Below, one piece after another: positions 15,788 to 24,842 of a DNA stretch of 64,000 bases. A program made the translations under genes and the position numbers. Source of the DNA: Paramesorhizobium sp049065735 (GTDB lineage Bacteria > Pseudomonadota > Alphaproteobacteria > Rhizobiales > Rhizobiaceae); assembly GCF_049065735.1 (NCBI RefSeq), contig NZ_JBAKHD010000002.1, forward strand, positions 62,001 through 126,000. Reading direction: 5' to 3'. The stretch's first letter is position 1. Each line of letters begins with the position of its first letter. The notes below the pieces were generated by a model. The model was not told the DNA's origin. It searched no databases and saw only the letters and a list, made by a program, of their open reading frames with translations.

Positions 15788-17212
15788 ATGAGCGACATGA
15801 CGATGGGCGGCGTATGCAGCAAGGCTGACCGGGACCACCCCTTCATTCCGCCCGCGCCGACCCCACGTGAGAAGCCGGTCGGCCGGCTGGAGCTTATCCG
15901 CGTCATCTATCGCAACCCGCTCGAACTCTGGGGCAAGCCTTCCTACAATGAGCCATGGGTGGCGGTGGACTGGCTCGGCACCCATACCATCATCGCCAAC
16001 GATCCCGGGCTGATCCGCCATGTGCTGGTGGATAATGCGAAGAACTACCGCATGGCAGCGGTGCGCCAGCGCATTCTGCGGCCGATCCTGCGCGACGGGC
16101 TGTTGACGGCGGAAGGCGAGGTTTGGAAACGCTCGCGCAAGGCGATGGCGCCCGTCTTCACACCGCGCCATATCCATGGCTTCGCCGAGGCAATGCGGGA
16201 GCGTTCCGAAGCCTTCGCGGAACGCTATGCGACGCCGGGCCTCGTCACCGACGTCGCCCGCGACATGACGCTTCTCACCTATGACATTCTGGCGGCGACG
16301 CTCTTTTCCGGCGAGATTGCGGGCGAGCCCGGCCAATTCGCCAAGGAAATCGACAATCTGTTCGAAACCATGGGCCGTGTCGATCCGCTCGATCTCCTGG
16401 GTGCGCCGGCCTGGCTGCCACGCTTCACGCAGTTGCGCGGGCGGCGCTCGCTCGCCTTCTTCCGCAAGATCGTCACCGATACGGTCGCCATGCGCAAAGC
16501 ACGGATGGCGAAGGGCGAGAACGTGCCAAATGATTTTCTCACCTTGCTTTTAAAGACCGAGGGGCCAGAAGGCCTCTCCCGAGCCGAGATCGAGGACAAC
16601 ATCATCACCTTCATCGGCGCGGGACACGAGACGACAGCCCGTGCGCTGGGCTGGACGCTCTATCTTCTGGCCGAAGCACCGGGCGAGCGCAAAATCGTCG
16701 AGGCAGAAATCGATGCGTTTTTTGCAGGTGGCGGCTATGAGCTACCGCCGCAGGACTGGCTGGCGAAGCTGCCCTTCACCCGCGCCGCTTTCGAGGAGGC
16801 GATGCGGCTTTATCCGCCCGCCCCTTCCATCAACCGCGAGGCGGTGGAGGATGACCAGTATCGCGACCTGAAAATTCCGAAAGGCTCCACGGTGCTCGCC
16901 ATGCCATGGACGATCCACCGCCACCGGCTTTACTGGGAGAATCCGGAAGCCTTCATTCCGGCGCGTTTTTACCCTGAAAATCGCGACAAGATCGACCGCT
17001 TCCAGTATCTCCCCTTCGGCGCGGGGCCGCGCGTCTGCATCGGTGCAAGCTTCGCCCTGCAGGAGGGCGTCATTGCGCTGGCGGTGCTGTTATCGCGCTA
17101 CCGCTTCGATACGGTGGGACAGACCAGGCCATGGCCCGTGCAGAAACTGACCACTCAGCCGGAGGGCGGGTTACCGATGAAGGTGACGCCAAGAAGAGAA
17201 AAGAAGGCTTGA
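15788..17212 (+). CDS. Cytochrome P450
   Basis: A heme-thiolate mono-oxygenase of 474 residues, soluble, with no membrane anchor. The I-helix oxygen-activation motif is AGHETT, the K-helix E-x-x-R is EAMR, and the heme loop FGAGPRVCIG contains the proximal cysteine. The sequence type resembles the CYP groups of alphaproteobacteria related to eukaryotic CYP4-like enzymes; the substrate is unknown. No redox partner gene is adjacent. ATG at 15788 is preferred to two preceding in-frame TTG codons. The stop codon is embedded in the operator-like repeat of the following toxin-antitoxin pair. The 205 bp upstream hold no other gene. Confidence 0.93.
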   Translation: MSDMTMGGVCSKADRDHPFIPPAPTPREKPVGRLELIRVIYRNPLELWGKPSYNEPWVAVDWLGTHTIIANDPGLIRHVLVDNAKNYRMAAVRQRILRPILRDGLLTAEGEVWKRSRKAMAPVFTPRHIHGFAEAMRERSEAFAERYATPGLVTDVARDMTLLTYDILAATLFSGEIAGEPGQFAKEIDNLFETMGRVDPLDLLGAPAWLPRFTQLRGRRSLAFFRKIVTDTVAMRKARMAKGENVPNDFLTLLLKTEGPEGLSRAEIEDNIITFIGAGHETTARALGWTLYLLAEAPGERKIVEAEIDAFFAGGGYELPPQDWLAKLPFTRAAFEEAMRLYPPAPSINREAVEDDQYRDLKIPKGSTVLAMPWTIHRHRLYWENPEAFIPARFYPENRDKIDRFQYLPFGAGPRVCIGASFALQEGVIALAVLLSRYRFDTVGQTRPWPVQKLTTQPEGGLPMKVTPRREKKA

Positions 17213-17252
17213 TTTCCTGTGAAATTTATAGATATATATTTTCATAGGAAAT
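17212..17252 (+). promoter_or_regulatory. Operator-like inverted repeat before the Xre/RES pair
   Basis: ATTTCCTGTGAAA (17212-17224) and TTTCATAGGAAAT (17240-17252) form an inverted repeat matching at 12 of 13 positions around an AT-rich centre with TATATAT. It ends 12 bp before the antitoxin ATG, with GGAGAG between. This is the expected place for autoregulation by the antitoxin. Confidence 0.7.
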
Positions 17253-17264
17253 GGAGAGATTGCA

Positions 17265-17672
17265 ATGCAAGGATTCTCTGAAACGCAAGCGCCCTTCGAA
17301 CGGGCACGGCTTGGACCGGGCCTCTCGCCCCGTGCCGCCGTTGTCGCCAAGGCGCTGATCCGCGCTGCCGATTTTCTCGATATCAGCGGCAAGGAACTGG
17401 CCGTCATTATCGGGCTCTCCGAAGCTTCGCTTTCCCGGCTGAAACGCGGAACCGATACGCTGCTCACCGGCAAGCCCTATGAACTGGCGCTTCTCTTCGT
17501 CCGCCTCTACCGCTCGCTCGATGCGATCATGGGCGGCGATGATGCGGCGGCCAGCGCTTGGCTGCGTGCGGAAAACACGGCGCTTGGCGGCAAGCCGCTG
17601 GAACGGATCAAGACCATAGACGGCCTCGCCCATGTCCTCGCCTATCTGGACGCCCGCCGCGCTGCGCTCTGA
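17265..17672 (+). CDS. Xre/MbcA/ParS-type antitoxin (DUF2384)
   Basis: The antitoxin of a RES-Xre system. The 135-residue protein has an N-terminal Xre-like helix-turn-helix (LDISGKELAVIIGLSEASLSR). A C-terminal DUF2384 toxin-binding domain contains SLDAIMGGDDAAASAWLRAENTALGGKP and the terminal GLAHVLAYLDARRA, which normally inserts into the toxin active site. The gene starts after a GGAGAG site. It overlaps the toxin gene by 41 bp, so translation is probably coupled. Confidence 0.9.
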   Translation: MQGFSETQAPFERARLGPGLSPRAAVVAKALIRAADFLDISGKELAVIIGLSEASLSRLKRGTDTLLTGKPYELALLFVRLYRSLDAIMGGDDAAASAWLRAENTALGGKPLERIKTIDGLAHVLAYLDARRAAL

Positions 17673-18384
17673 GGCGCGCCGGCGCGAGGGGGCCTGCTGG
17701 CGGCTGGTGGAGGCGCAGCATCGCGTTTCCACGATGAAGCTGGTCGATACGCTGGACGAGCAGGCGCTTCTGGAGGAAGCGCTCGACGCCACCAAGCCGC
17801 CCGTGCCACCGGAATGCCGGCAGCTTGACTATCTGCTGGCCACGCCCTTCCGCTATGGCCGTTATCCCGGCGATTCACGGTTTCGCCGTGCCGGCTATTC
17901 GCCCGGCGTCTTTTATGCCAGCGAGGCCATGGAAACCGCCGTCGCGGAAACTGCCTTCTACCGGCTTCTGTTTTTTGCCGAGAGCCCGCAAACACCTTGG
18001 CCGCGCAATGCGCTGGAATTCACGGCGTTTCAGGTGAAATTCGCAGGTGATGCAGCCATCGATCTGACCGCCGAACCTTTCGTGAAGGATGAGGCGCATT
18101 GGACGCACCTCACCGATTATTCCGTCTGCCTCGCGCTGTGCGACGCGGCGCGGGCGGCGGAAATCAGTCTCATCCGCTACCGCTCGGTGCGCGATCCCAA
18201 GGGCGGGGCGAACCTCGCCCTCCTTTCCGCCCATGTCTTCGCGAGCCCGCGCCCGACGCGCTTTGCCACATGGCGGATGGTGTTTTCCGATTACGGTGTC
18301 AGCGCGCTGTGCGACATGCCGGAATTGCGGCTCAGTTTCCCGAAGGCGCTGTTTGCCGGCGACCCGCGCGTGGCGCAACGCTAA
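17632..18384 (+). CDS. RES-domain toxin
   Basis: RES toxins deplete NAD+ or ADP-ribosylate targets when not held by their Xre partner (family knowledge). The 250-residue protein carries the RES fold hallmarks: CWRLVEAQHRVST, LLATPFRYGRYPGDSRFRR, then PGVFYASEAMETAVAETAFYR, which holds the conserved arginine, tyrosine and glutamate. SLIRYRSVRDPKGGANLALL follows. ATG 17632 overlaps the antitoxin end and is the only start that keeps the WTPAAL..CWRL N-terminus. The length is typical. Its stop overlaps the convergent GNAT gene's stop. Confidence 0.9.
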   Translation: MSSPIWTPAALRSEARRREGACWRLVEAQHRVSTMKLVDTLDEQALLEEALDATKPPVPPECRQLDYLLATPFRYGRYPGDSRFRRAGYSPGVFYASEAMETAVAETAFYRLLFFAESPQTPWPRNALEFTAFQVKFAGDAAIDLTAEPFVKDEAHWTHLTDYSVCLALCDAARAAEISLIRYRSVRDPKGGANLALLSAHVFASPRPTRFATWRMVFSDYGVSALCDMPELRLSFPKALFAGDPRVAQR

Positions 18385-18839
18385 GCCGCCAGCCTCATAT
18401 CGATATGCGGAATGCCGTCTTCGCTATATTCATCCGAGACAGGCTTGAATCCGAATGAGCCGTAGAATGCCTGGAGATGGCTCTGGGCGCTCAATTCGGT
18501 ATCGCGGTCTGGGAAGCGACCGCGGCAATAGGCAATCGCCTCGCGCATGATCTTGTCGCCGAGCTTCATACCGCGATGGCTGGGTGCGACGATGACGCGG
18601 CCGATCCTTACCGGGCCATCGTCAATAGGGGAGAGAACGCGCAGATATGCGGCGAGCGCGCCGCCATCCAGCACCCGCAGGTGCATCGCATCCAAATCCT
18701 TGCCGTCGAGTTCGGGATATGGACATTTCTGCTCGACGACGAAGACATCGACGCGCAATTTCAGCACGGCGTAGAGATCACGTGGAGCAAGCTCACCGAG
18801 CCCGCTCCAGACGAATTGCAATTCCCCGCCGCCTATCAA
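18381..18839 (-). CDS. ElaA-like GNAT N-acetyltransferase
   Basis: A small (about 150-residue) GCN5-family acetyltransferase of the ElaA group. DLYAVLKLRVDVFVVEQKCPYPELDGKD is the group's N-terminal signature. RIGRVIVAPSHRGMKLGDKIM is motif A with the acetyl-CoA pyrophosphate loop. HLQAFYGSFGFKPVSDEYSEDGIPHIDM closes the domain. The substrate is unknown. The likely start is a TTG at 18839 overlapping the adhC stop (TTGA), or the TTG six codons later; no ATG is available. This implies translational coupling with adhC. Confidence 0.82.
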   Translation of the reverse strand: MIGGGELQFVWSGLGELAPRDLYAVLKLRVDVFVVEQKCPYPELDGKDLDAMHLRVLDGGALAAYLRVLSPIDDGPVRIGRVIVAPSHRGMKLGDKIMREAIAYCRGRFPDRDTELSAQSHLQAFYGSFGFKPVSDEYSEDGIPHIDMRLAA

Positions 18840-19948
18840 TAGACCACCACAGAGCGGATCGACTTGCCCTCATGCATCAGGTCGAAGGCGGTGTTGATTT
18901 CGGTGAGCGGCATGGTGTGGGTGATGAGGGCGTCGATATCGATCTTGCCCTCCATATACCAATCGACGATCTTCGGCACATCGGTGCGGCCGCGCGCGCC
19001 GCCGAAGGCCGAGCCTTTCCAGACACGGCCGGTGACGAGCTGGAACGGGCGGGTGGAAATCTCTGTGCCCGATGGCGCAACGCCGATGATGATCGACTCA
19101 CCCCAGCCGCGATGGCAGCATTCCAGCGCCTGGCGCATGGTGTGGACATTGCCGATGCATTCGAAAGAGAAATCCGCCCCGCCGCCGGTCAGATCGACAA
19201 TCGCCTCGACCACCTTGTCGCGGCCCACTTCGTCCGGATTGACGAAATGGGTCATGCCGAATTTCTTCGCCATTTCCGCCTTGGCCGGGTTGAGATCGAC
19301 GCCGATGATCTTGTCCGCGCCGACCATGCGCGCGCCTTGAATCACATTCAAACCGATGCCGCCGAGACCGAAGACGACGACATTCGCGCCCGGCCAGACC
19401 TTGGCCGTATAGACCACCGCGCCGATGCCAGTGGTGACGCCGCAGCCGATATAGCAGATCTTGTCGAAGGGCGCGTCCTCGCGCACCTTGGCGAGGGCAA
19501 TCTCCGGCAGGACGGTGAAATTGGAGAAGGTCGAGCAGCCCATATAATGGAATACCTCGCCGCCATCGCAGGAGAAGCGTGTGGTCTTGTCCGGCATCAG
19601 GCCCTGCCCTTGCGTGGCGCGAATGGCGGTGCAAAGGTTCGAGCGCTGCGACAGGCAGGTTTTGCACTGCCGGCATTCCGGCGTGTAGAGCGGGATGACA
19701 TGGTCGCCGACCTTCACCGAGGTGACGCCCGCGCCCACCTCGCGCACAATGCCCGCGCCCTCATGGCCGAGAATCGCCGGGAACTTGCCCTCCGAATCAA
19801 GGCCGGAAAGCGTATAGGCATCCGTATGGCAAACGCCGGTCGCCATGATCTCCACCAGCACTTCCCCCGGCTTCGGGCCGCCGATCTCGATGGTCTCGAT
19901 GGTGAGCGGCTTGTTGGCCTCCCAGGCGACGGCGGCGCGCGATTTCAT
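18836..19948 (-). CDS. adhC: S-(hydroxymethyl)glutathione dehydrogenase / class III alcohol dehydrogenase
   Basis: Oxidises the glutathione adduct of formaldehyde with NAD+, and also reduces S-nitrosoglutathione. The 370-residue zinc enzyme has catalytic-zinc residues in GVCHTDAYTLSG, GHEGAGIV and the cysteine of YIGCGVTTGIG. The structural-zinc loop is ECRQCKTCLSQRSNLC, and the NAD fold GLGGIGLNVIQGA. The C-terminal FGGARGRTDVP is typical of class III. The elaA-like gene overlaps its stop. hrpB diverges 63 bp away. No S-formylglutathione hydrolase gene is adjacent. Confidence 0.95.
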   Translation of the reverse strand: MKSRAAVAWEANKPLTIETIEIGGPKPGEVLVEIMATGVCHTDAYTLSGLDSEGKFPAILGHEGAGIVREVGAGVTSVKVGDHVIPLYTPECRQCKTCLSQRSNLCTAIRATQGQGLMPDKTTRFSCDGGEVFHYMGCSTFSNFTVLPEIALAKVREDAPFDKICYIGCGVTTGIGAVVYTAKVWPGANVVVFGLGGIGLNVIQGARMVGADKIIGVDLNPAKAEMAKKFGMTHFVNPDEVGRDKVVEAIVDLTGGGADFSFECIGNVHTMRQALECCHRGWGESIIIGVAPSGTEISTRPFQLVTGRVWKGSAFGGARGRTDVPKIVDWYMEGKIDIDALITHTMPLTEINTAFDLMHEGKSIRSVVVY

Positions 19949-20011
19949 GGCGTTTCCCTCTTACGGTTGGTTTGACTTTTCAGTCCCGGTTGTGGCTAGG
20001 CTCATGCCCAA

Positions 20012-22483
20012 ATGTCAAATTCAAAAGTGATCCCGCTACCGCAATTGCCCGTGACCGAGGTCTTTCCCGCGCTGGACGAGGCTTTGGAAAGCGGTAATGC
20101 GGCCGTGCTCGTCGCCCCGCCCGGCGCGGGCAAGACGACGCTGGTGCCCATCCATTTGCTGGAGGCAGACTGGCGCGGCGAGGGGATGATTGTGCTACTT
20201 GAGCCGCGCAGGCTTGCCGCCCGTGCCGCCGCGCGCCGCATGGCCGCGCTCTTGGGTGAAGAGCCCGGCGGTACGGTCGGCTACCGGATGCGGCTTGAAA
20301 GCAAGATTTCGGCACGGACGAAAATCCTCGTCGTCACCGAAGGTGTGTTCGCGCGGATGATCCTCGATGACCCCGACCTGAAGGGCGTTTCCGCCGTTCT
20401 CTTCGATGAGTTCCACGAGCGCAGCCTCGATGCGGATTTCGGCCTTGCGTTGGCGCTCGACGTGAAGGCGGCATTGCGCGACGATCTCAAAATCCTCGTG
20501 ATGTCGGCGACGCTCGACGGCGCACGCGTGGCGAAGCTTCTCAGCGATGCGCCGGTTATCGAGAGCGAAGGCCGCGCTTACCCGGTCGATATCCGCTACC
20601 GTGACCGCAAGCCCGACGAGCGCGTCGAGGACGCGGTGGCGCGGGCGATCCGCGAGGCGCTGGCGGAGGAGAGGGGGAGCATCCTCGCCTTCCTGCCCGG
20701 ACAGGGGGAAATCGAGCGCACGGCGCGGATGCTGGAAGACCGCTTGCCAGCGAATGTCATCCTTGCGCCGCTCTATGGGGCGATGGAGGGCCGCGAGCAG
20801 GACGCAGCAATCAGGCCTGCGCCTGATGGCAAGCGCAAGGTGGTGCTGGCGACTTCGATTGCCGAGACGTCCATCACTATCGATGGCGTGCGCGTGGTCA
20901 TCGATAGCGGCCTTGCCCGCCTGCCGAAATATGAGCCGGCGACCGGCCTCACCCGGCTGGAGACGGTGCGCGCGTCGCGGGCCGCTGTGGACCAGCGTGC
21001 AGGCCGCGCCGGGCGCACCGAACCGGGCATTGCCATCCGGCTCTGGCATTCCGGCCAGACGGCGGCGCTGCCGCCGTTTTCACCGCCAGAAATTCTGGAA
21101 GCGGACCTTTCCGGCCTCGTGCTCGATTGTGCTGCATGGGGCGTGACGGACCCGGCGACACTGGCCTTTCTCGACCCGCCGCCGAAACCGGCTTTGGCCG
21201 AGGCGAAGGCGCTTTTGCGGCGGCTCGGAGCGCTGGATGAAGCCGGACGGCTCACCGAGGACGGCGAAGCCATGCGCGCGCTGGCACTGCCTGCCCGGCT
21301 TGCTCACATGGTGGCGGAAGCGGGCAAGCGAGGCGAAGCGCAAGCCGCAGCCGAGCTCGCCATGCTTTTGACCGAGCGCGGCCTTGGCGGCAATGACACG
21401 GACCTCGATACACGTTCCGCACGATTCCGGAATGACCGCTCTGATCGTGCTAGCCGAGCCAAGGGATTGGCGAAGCGCCTCGCGGCTTCCGTGCCGAACA
21501 AGGGTGCGCCCGCCGGGTCCAGCATCGGGCGGATGCTGATCGATGCCTATCCGGACCGCATCGCAAAACCGCGCGGTGCAACGGGGCAGTTCCTGCTTGC
21601 GAACGGGCGCGGCGGCGAGGTTGATCCGGGCATATCATTAAGCCGTGCGCCGTGGCTGGTGGTGGCGGACATGAGCGGCAAGGCGGGACGCGCACGCATT
21701 CTTTCGGCGGCGGAAATCTCCGAAACGGAGATACGTTCCGCTTTGGGCGAGAAGATAGAAAGCGGCAAACAGGTCATCTATGACCCGGAGAAGAATGCGC
21801 TGAGGACGCGGGAGGCGGTGCGCATCGGCGCAATTGCGCTCTCCGAAAAGCCGCTCGCCGCGCCATCTGGGGCCGCCGCCGACGAAGGCGTGATCGAAGC
21901 GGTGCGAACGCATGGCCTTGGCATCCTGCCATGGAGCAAAGAAGCGGAAGTCTTGCGCCGTCGCCTCGGCTGGCTCCATCGCGGCCTTGGAGAGCCGTGG
22001 CCTTCGATGGAGGACGAGCCGCTTCTTGAAAACTTGGAGGATTGGCTGCTGCCCTTCCTAACCGGCGAAGCGCAGCTCGGCCGCATCCCCGGCCACGTGC
22101 TCAAAAACGGGCTGATGAGCCTCGTGCCCTTCGACCTGCAACGCAGCGTGGACAAGCTCGCGCCCACCCATTTCGAAGTGCCGACCGGCTCGCATATTCC
22201 GATCCGCTACGATGCCGAAGAGCCTGTCATCGCCGTGCGGGTGCAGGAGCTTTTCGGTCTTGGCACTCATCCTTCCATCGCCGACGGCAAGGTGCCGCTG
22301 CTGCTGGAATTGCTGTCACCGGCCCACCGCCCCATCCAGATCACCCGCGACCTGCCGGGTTTCTGGAAAGGCTCCTGGGCGGATGTGCGTGCGGATATGC
22401 GCGGGCGTTATCCCAAGCATGTCTGGCCGGAAGACCCGGCCAATACGGAAGCGACGCGGCGGGCTAAACCGCGGGGGGAGTAG
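20012..22483 (+). CDS. hrpB: ATP-dependent helicase HrpB
   Basis: A DEAH-type superfamily 2 helicase of 823 residues, with the family-typical size. Motif I is APPGAGKTTLVP, motif II is DEFHE (the HrpB variant of DEAH), motif III SATLDG, and motif VI QRAGRAGRTEPG. A helicase-associated domain and the HrpB C-terminal domain (WLLPFLTGEAQLGRI to GFWKGSWADVRADMRGRYPKHVWPEDP) follow. In enterobacteria HrpB is non-essential and its substrate is poorly known. It diverges from adhC. Confidence 0.95.
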   Translation: MSNSKVIPLPQLPVTEVFPALDEALESGNAAVLVAPPGAGKTTLVPIHLLEADWRGEGMIVLLEPRRLAARAAARRMAALLGEEPGGTVGYRMRLESKISARTKILVVTEGVFARMILDDPDLKGVSAVLFDEFHERSLDADFGLALALDVKAALRDDLKILVMSATLDGARVAKLLSDAPVIESEGRAYPVDIRYRDRKPDERVEDAVARAIREALAEERGSILAFLPGQGEIERTARMLEDRLPANVILAPLYGAMEGREQDAAIRPAPDGKRKVVLATSIAETSITIDGVRVVIDSGLARLPKYEPATGLTRLETVRASRAAVDQRAGRAGRTEPGIAIRLWHSGQTAALPPFSPPEILEADLSGLVLDCAAWGVTDPATLAFLDPPPKPALAEAKALLRRLGALDEAGRLTEDGEAMRALALPARLAHMVAEAGKRGEAQAAAELAMLLTERGLGGNDTDLDTRSARFRNDRSDRASRAKGLAKRLAASVPNKGAPAGSSIGRMLIDAYPDRIAKPRGATGQFLLANGRGGEVDPGISLSRAPWLVVADMSGKAGRARILSAAEISETEIRSALGEKIESGKQVIYDPEKNALRTREAVRIGAIALSEKPLAAPSGAAADEGVIEAVRTHGLGILPWSKEAEVLRRRLGWLHRGLGEPWPSMEDEPLLENLEDWLLPFLTGEAQLGRIPGHVLKNGLMSLVPFDLQRSVDKLAPTHFEVPTGSHIPIRYDAEEPVIAVRVQELFGLGTHPSIADGKVPLLLELLSPAHRPIQITRDLPGFWKGSWADVRADMRGRYPKHVWPEDPANTEATRRAKPRGE

Positions 22484-22531
22484 AATGATGCTGGAGCACT
22501 TCATGCTGAAATGGAAATCTTGGCGGGACAG

Positions 22532-22693
22532 TACCCCCCTCTGTCCTGCCGGACATCTCCCCCGCAAGGGGGGAGATTACGCCTTCATATATGCCCGGCG
22601 CCAATCGCAAACGTTGCAGAGTGGAAACGGAGCGTCGTATCAGCCAATCTCCCCCCTTGAGGGGGAGATGTCCGGCAGGACAGAGGGGGGTGC
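22532..22693. repeat. Family B hairpin repeat, copy 1
   Basis: About 160 bp between hrpB and regB. Arms are CCCCCTCTGTCCTGCCGGAC and its near-perfect inverse GTCCGGCAGGACAGAGGGGG (ending near 22690), each with an inner CTCCCCC-type hairpin. The centre has GCCAATCGCAAACGTTGCAG. Copies lie at 44071-44250 and 59577-59755. No coding capacity; nothing else is seen in the 243-bp gap. Confidence 0.8.
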
Positions 22694-22726
22694 TACAATG
22701 GTATTGTCCTCTCCAAGGAGCGCCCA

Positions 22727-24019
22727 ATGACCCCCGACTTCACCAACCGTGCCTCCTATCTCTCGCGCCGGCTCCGGCTGACGACGCTGGTGCGGCTGCG
22801 CTGGCTGGCGATTGCCGGGCAGACGGCGGCTATTCTCACCGTGATGCTCTACCTGGAATTCCCCTTCCCGGTCAGCATCTGCCTGGGGCTGATCGCGGCT
22901 TCCGCGTGGCTCAATCTGCTTCTCTCTTTTCGCTACCCGGTCAATCACCGGCTTGCGCCGGAAGCGGCGTTTGCCGTGCTTTCCTTCGACCTGCTCCAGC
23001 TTGCCGGTCTTCTCTACCTCACCGGCGGGCTGCAGAACCCGTTCGCGGTGCTGCTGATCGTGCCGGTGGTCATCTCGGCAACATCGCTTCCCGCACGCAG
23101 CACCATGGTGCTGGGCGCGCTCGTGATCGTCTGCACCACGCTTCTCGCCGTCTATCACCGTCCCCTGCCCTGGTATCCCGGCATCGAGATGACCCTGCCC
23201 TACCTGCTCATCGCGGGGGTATGGTGCGCCATCGTCTCGGCGCTGGTGTTCACCGGCGTCTATGCCTACCGCGTGGCGGAGGAAGCACGGCAGCTGGCCG
23301 ACGCGCTCGCGGCGACGGAACTGGTGCTCCAGCGCGAGCAGCATCTCTCGGCCCTCGACGGGCTTGCCGCCGCCGCCGCGCATGAACTCGGCACGCCGCT
23401 GGCGACGATCGCGCTGGTGGTGAAGGAAATGCAGCGCGCGCTTGGGTCCGACGAGCGCATGGCTGACGATCTGGAGCTGCTGCGCTCGCAAACGCAGCGC
23501 TGCCGTGAGATCCTGCAACGGTTGACCAGCCTTTCGAGCGAGGGCGAAGAGCATATGTCGCGCCTGCCGCTTTCCTCGCTCATCGAGGAGGTGATCGCGC
23601 CGCATCGCAATTTCGGCATCGCCATCGAAGTCAGCAAGACCGGCGGCGAAGGGCCGGAGCCGGTGGCCCGGCGCAATCCCGGTGTCATCTACGGGCTGGG
23701 TAATCTCATAGAGAACGCCGTCGATTTTGCCCGCGCCAAGGCAAGCGTCGCCTGGAAATGGACCGACAGCACGGTGGAGATCATCATTCTCGACGACGGC
23801 CAGGGCTTTTCACCCGACATTCTCGACCGCATCGGCGAACCCTATATGACGAGCCGCGAGGCCGGCGCCAATGGCGGCGGCGGGCTTGGGCTGGGGCTCT
23901 TCATCGCCAAGACGCTGCTGGAGCGCTCCGGTGCAGACATCGCCTTCCGCAATCGCAGCGAGCCCGGTCAGGGCGCCGAGATAAGGGTCGTCTGGCCGCG
24001 CGCGGCCCTGGCGGTTTGA
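22727..24019 (+). CDS. regB: Redox-sensing histidine kinase RegB/ActS (PrrB)
   Basis: Membrane sensor that reads quinone-pool and oxygen status and controls RegA phosphorylation. The 430-residue protein has about six N-terminal membrane helices. The ubiquinone-binding motif GGLQNPF lies near residue 100. The H-box is AAAHELGTPLATIALV near residue 218. The conserved redox cysteine sits in SQTQRCREILQRL near residue 258. The GHKL ATPase domain (LGNLIENAVDFA, DDGQGFSPDI, GGGLGLGLFIAKTLLERSGA) follows. Its response regulator follows at 24202. Name choice (RegB, ActS, PrrB) is a matter of species convention. Confidence 0.95.
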   Translation: MTPDFTNRASYLSRRLRLTTLVRLRWLAIAGQTAAILTVMLYLEFPFPVSICLGLIAASAWLNLLLSFRYPVNHRLAPEAAFAVLSFDLLQLAGLLYLTGGLQNPFAVLLIVPVVISATSLPARSTMVLGALVIVCTTLLAVYHRPLPWYPGIEMTLPYLLIAGVWCAIVSALVFTGVYAYRVAEEARQLADALAATELVLQREQHLSALDGLAAAAAHELGTPLATIALVVKEMQRALGSDERMADDLELLRSQTQRCREILQRLTSLSSEGEEHMSRLPLSSLIEEVIAPHRNFGIAIEVSKTGGEGPEPVARRNPGVIYGLGNLIENAVDFARAKASVAWKWTDSTVEIIILDDGQGFSPDILDRIGEPYMTSREAGANGGGGLGLGLFIAKTLLERSGADIAFRNRSEPGQGAEIRVVWPRAALAV

Positions 24020-24140
24020 ATTACGGTTTGTTAGCCGCATTACGCCTTGCCGAATGCCGGGTGCGTCTAATTGTGCTGGCTATTTGACTTTTTGACGCAT
24101 GGCATCAATAAGGGGAACGCAAGAAAAAACTTCGTTAGGC

Positions 24141-24184
24141 CACATGATGTTATCCGAAAGTCCGCGATTTTCGGGGATCATGCT
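24141..24184. repeat. Family D palindrome, copy 4
   Basis: CACATGATGTTATCCGAAAG pairs with TTTTCGGGGATCATG around a CCGCG centre, in the regB-regA gap. It ends 17 bp before the regA ATG and would form a stem directly before its ribosome site. Confidence 0.75.
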
Positions 24185-24201
24185 GTAGAGGAAATACCCT
24201 G

Positions 24202-24765
24202 ATGGAAGATGCAGATCAGGACAACGCCGCCGCCATCGGCAGCGACCCTTCCCTTCTTCTGGTCGATGACGACAAGCCGTTCCTGCAACGCCTCGCACGC
24301 GCCATGGAAGCCCGCGGCTTTCAGGTGACGACGGCCGAATCCGTCGAAGAGGGGATCGCGGCGGTCAGGAATTCCGCGCCCGCCTATGCAGTGGTCGACA
24401 TGCGCCTTGGGGACGGCAATGGGCTCGACATCATCGAGGCAATCCGTGGGCGCAGGGAGGACACCCGCGCCATCGTGCTGACGGGCTATGGCAACATCGC
24501 CACCGCCGTCAACGCCGTGAAGCTCGGCGCAATCGACTATCTCTCCAAGCCCGCCGATGCGGACGAAGTGTTCGCGGCGCTCACCCGGCGCTCCGGCGAA
24601 AAGGTGCCGCCGCCGGAAAATCCCATGTCCGCCGACCGTGTGCGCTGGGAGCATATCCAGCGCGTTTATGAGATGTGCGACCGAAACGTGTCCGAAACCG
24701 CCCGCCGCCTCAACATGCATCGCCGGACGCTGCAGAGGATATTGGCTAAGAGGGCGCCCAGATAG
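24202..24765 (+). CDS. regA: Response regulator RegA/ActR (PrrA)
   Basis: Global redox response regulator paired with RegB. The 187-residue protein has an N-terminal receiver domain: acidic pocket LLVDDDKPFLQRLA, phospho-acceptor Asp near residue 66 in YAVVDMRLGDGNGLDI, and the C-terminal Lys in YLSKPADADE. A short C-terminal Fis-type helix-turn-helix ends in SETARRLNMHRRTLQRILAKRAPR, a hallmark of RegA/ActR. There is no AAA+ domain. It lies 182 bp after regB, separated by a family D palindrome, and its stop abuts a family C repeat. Confidence 0.95.
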   Translation: MEDADQDNAAAIGSDPSLLLVDDDKPFLQRLARAMEARGFQVTTAESVEEGIAAVRNSAPAYAVVDMRLGDGNGLDIIEAIRGRREDTRAIVLTGYGNIATAVNAVKLGAIDYLSKPADADEVFAALTRRSGEKVPPPENPMSADRVRWEHIQRVYEMCDRNVSETARRLNMHRRTLQRILAKRAPR

Positions 24766-24842
24766 GGCAATATGGGGAGTAAGGGAATAGGTGAGTAGGG
24801 AGGATAGAGCCTATTCCGCTATTCCCCTATTCCCTTATTCGC
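24766..24842. repeat. Family C G-run/C-run inverted repeat, copy 2
   Basis: GGGGAGTAAGGGAATAGG-type units are inverted as CCCCTATTCCCTTATTCGCC. The element occupies the whole gap between the convergent regA and mmcB genes and includes the mmcB stop codon. Confidence 0.8.
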
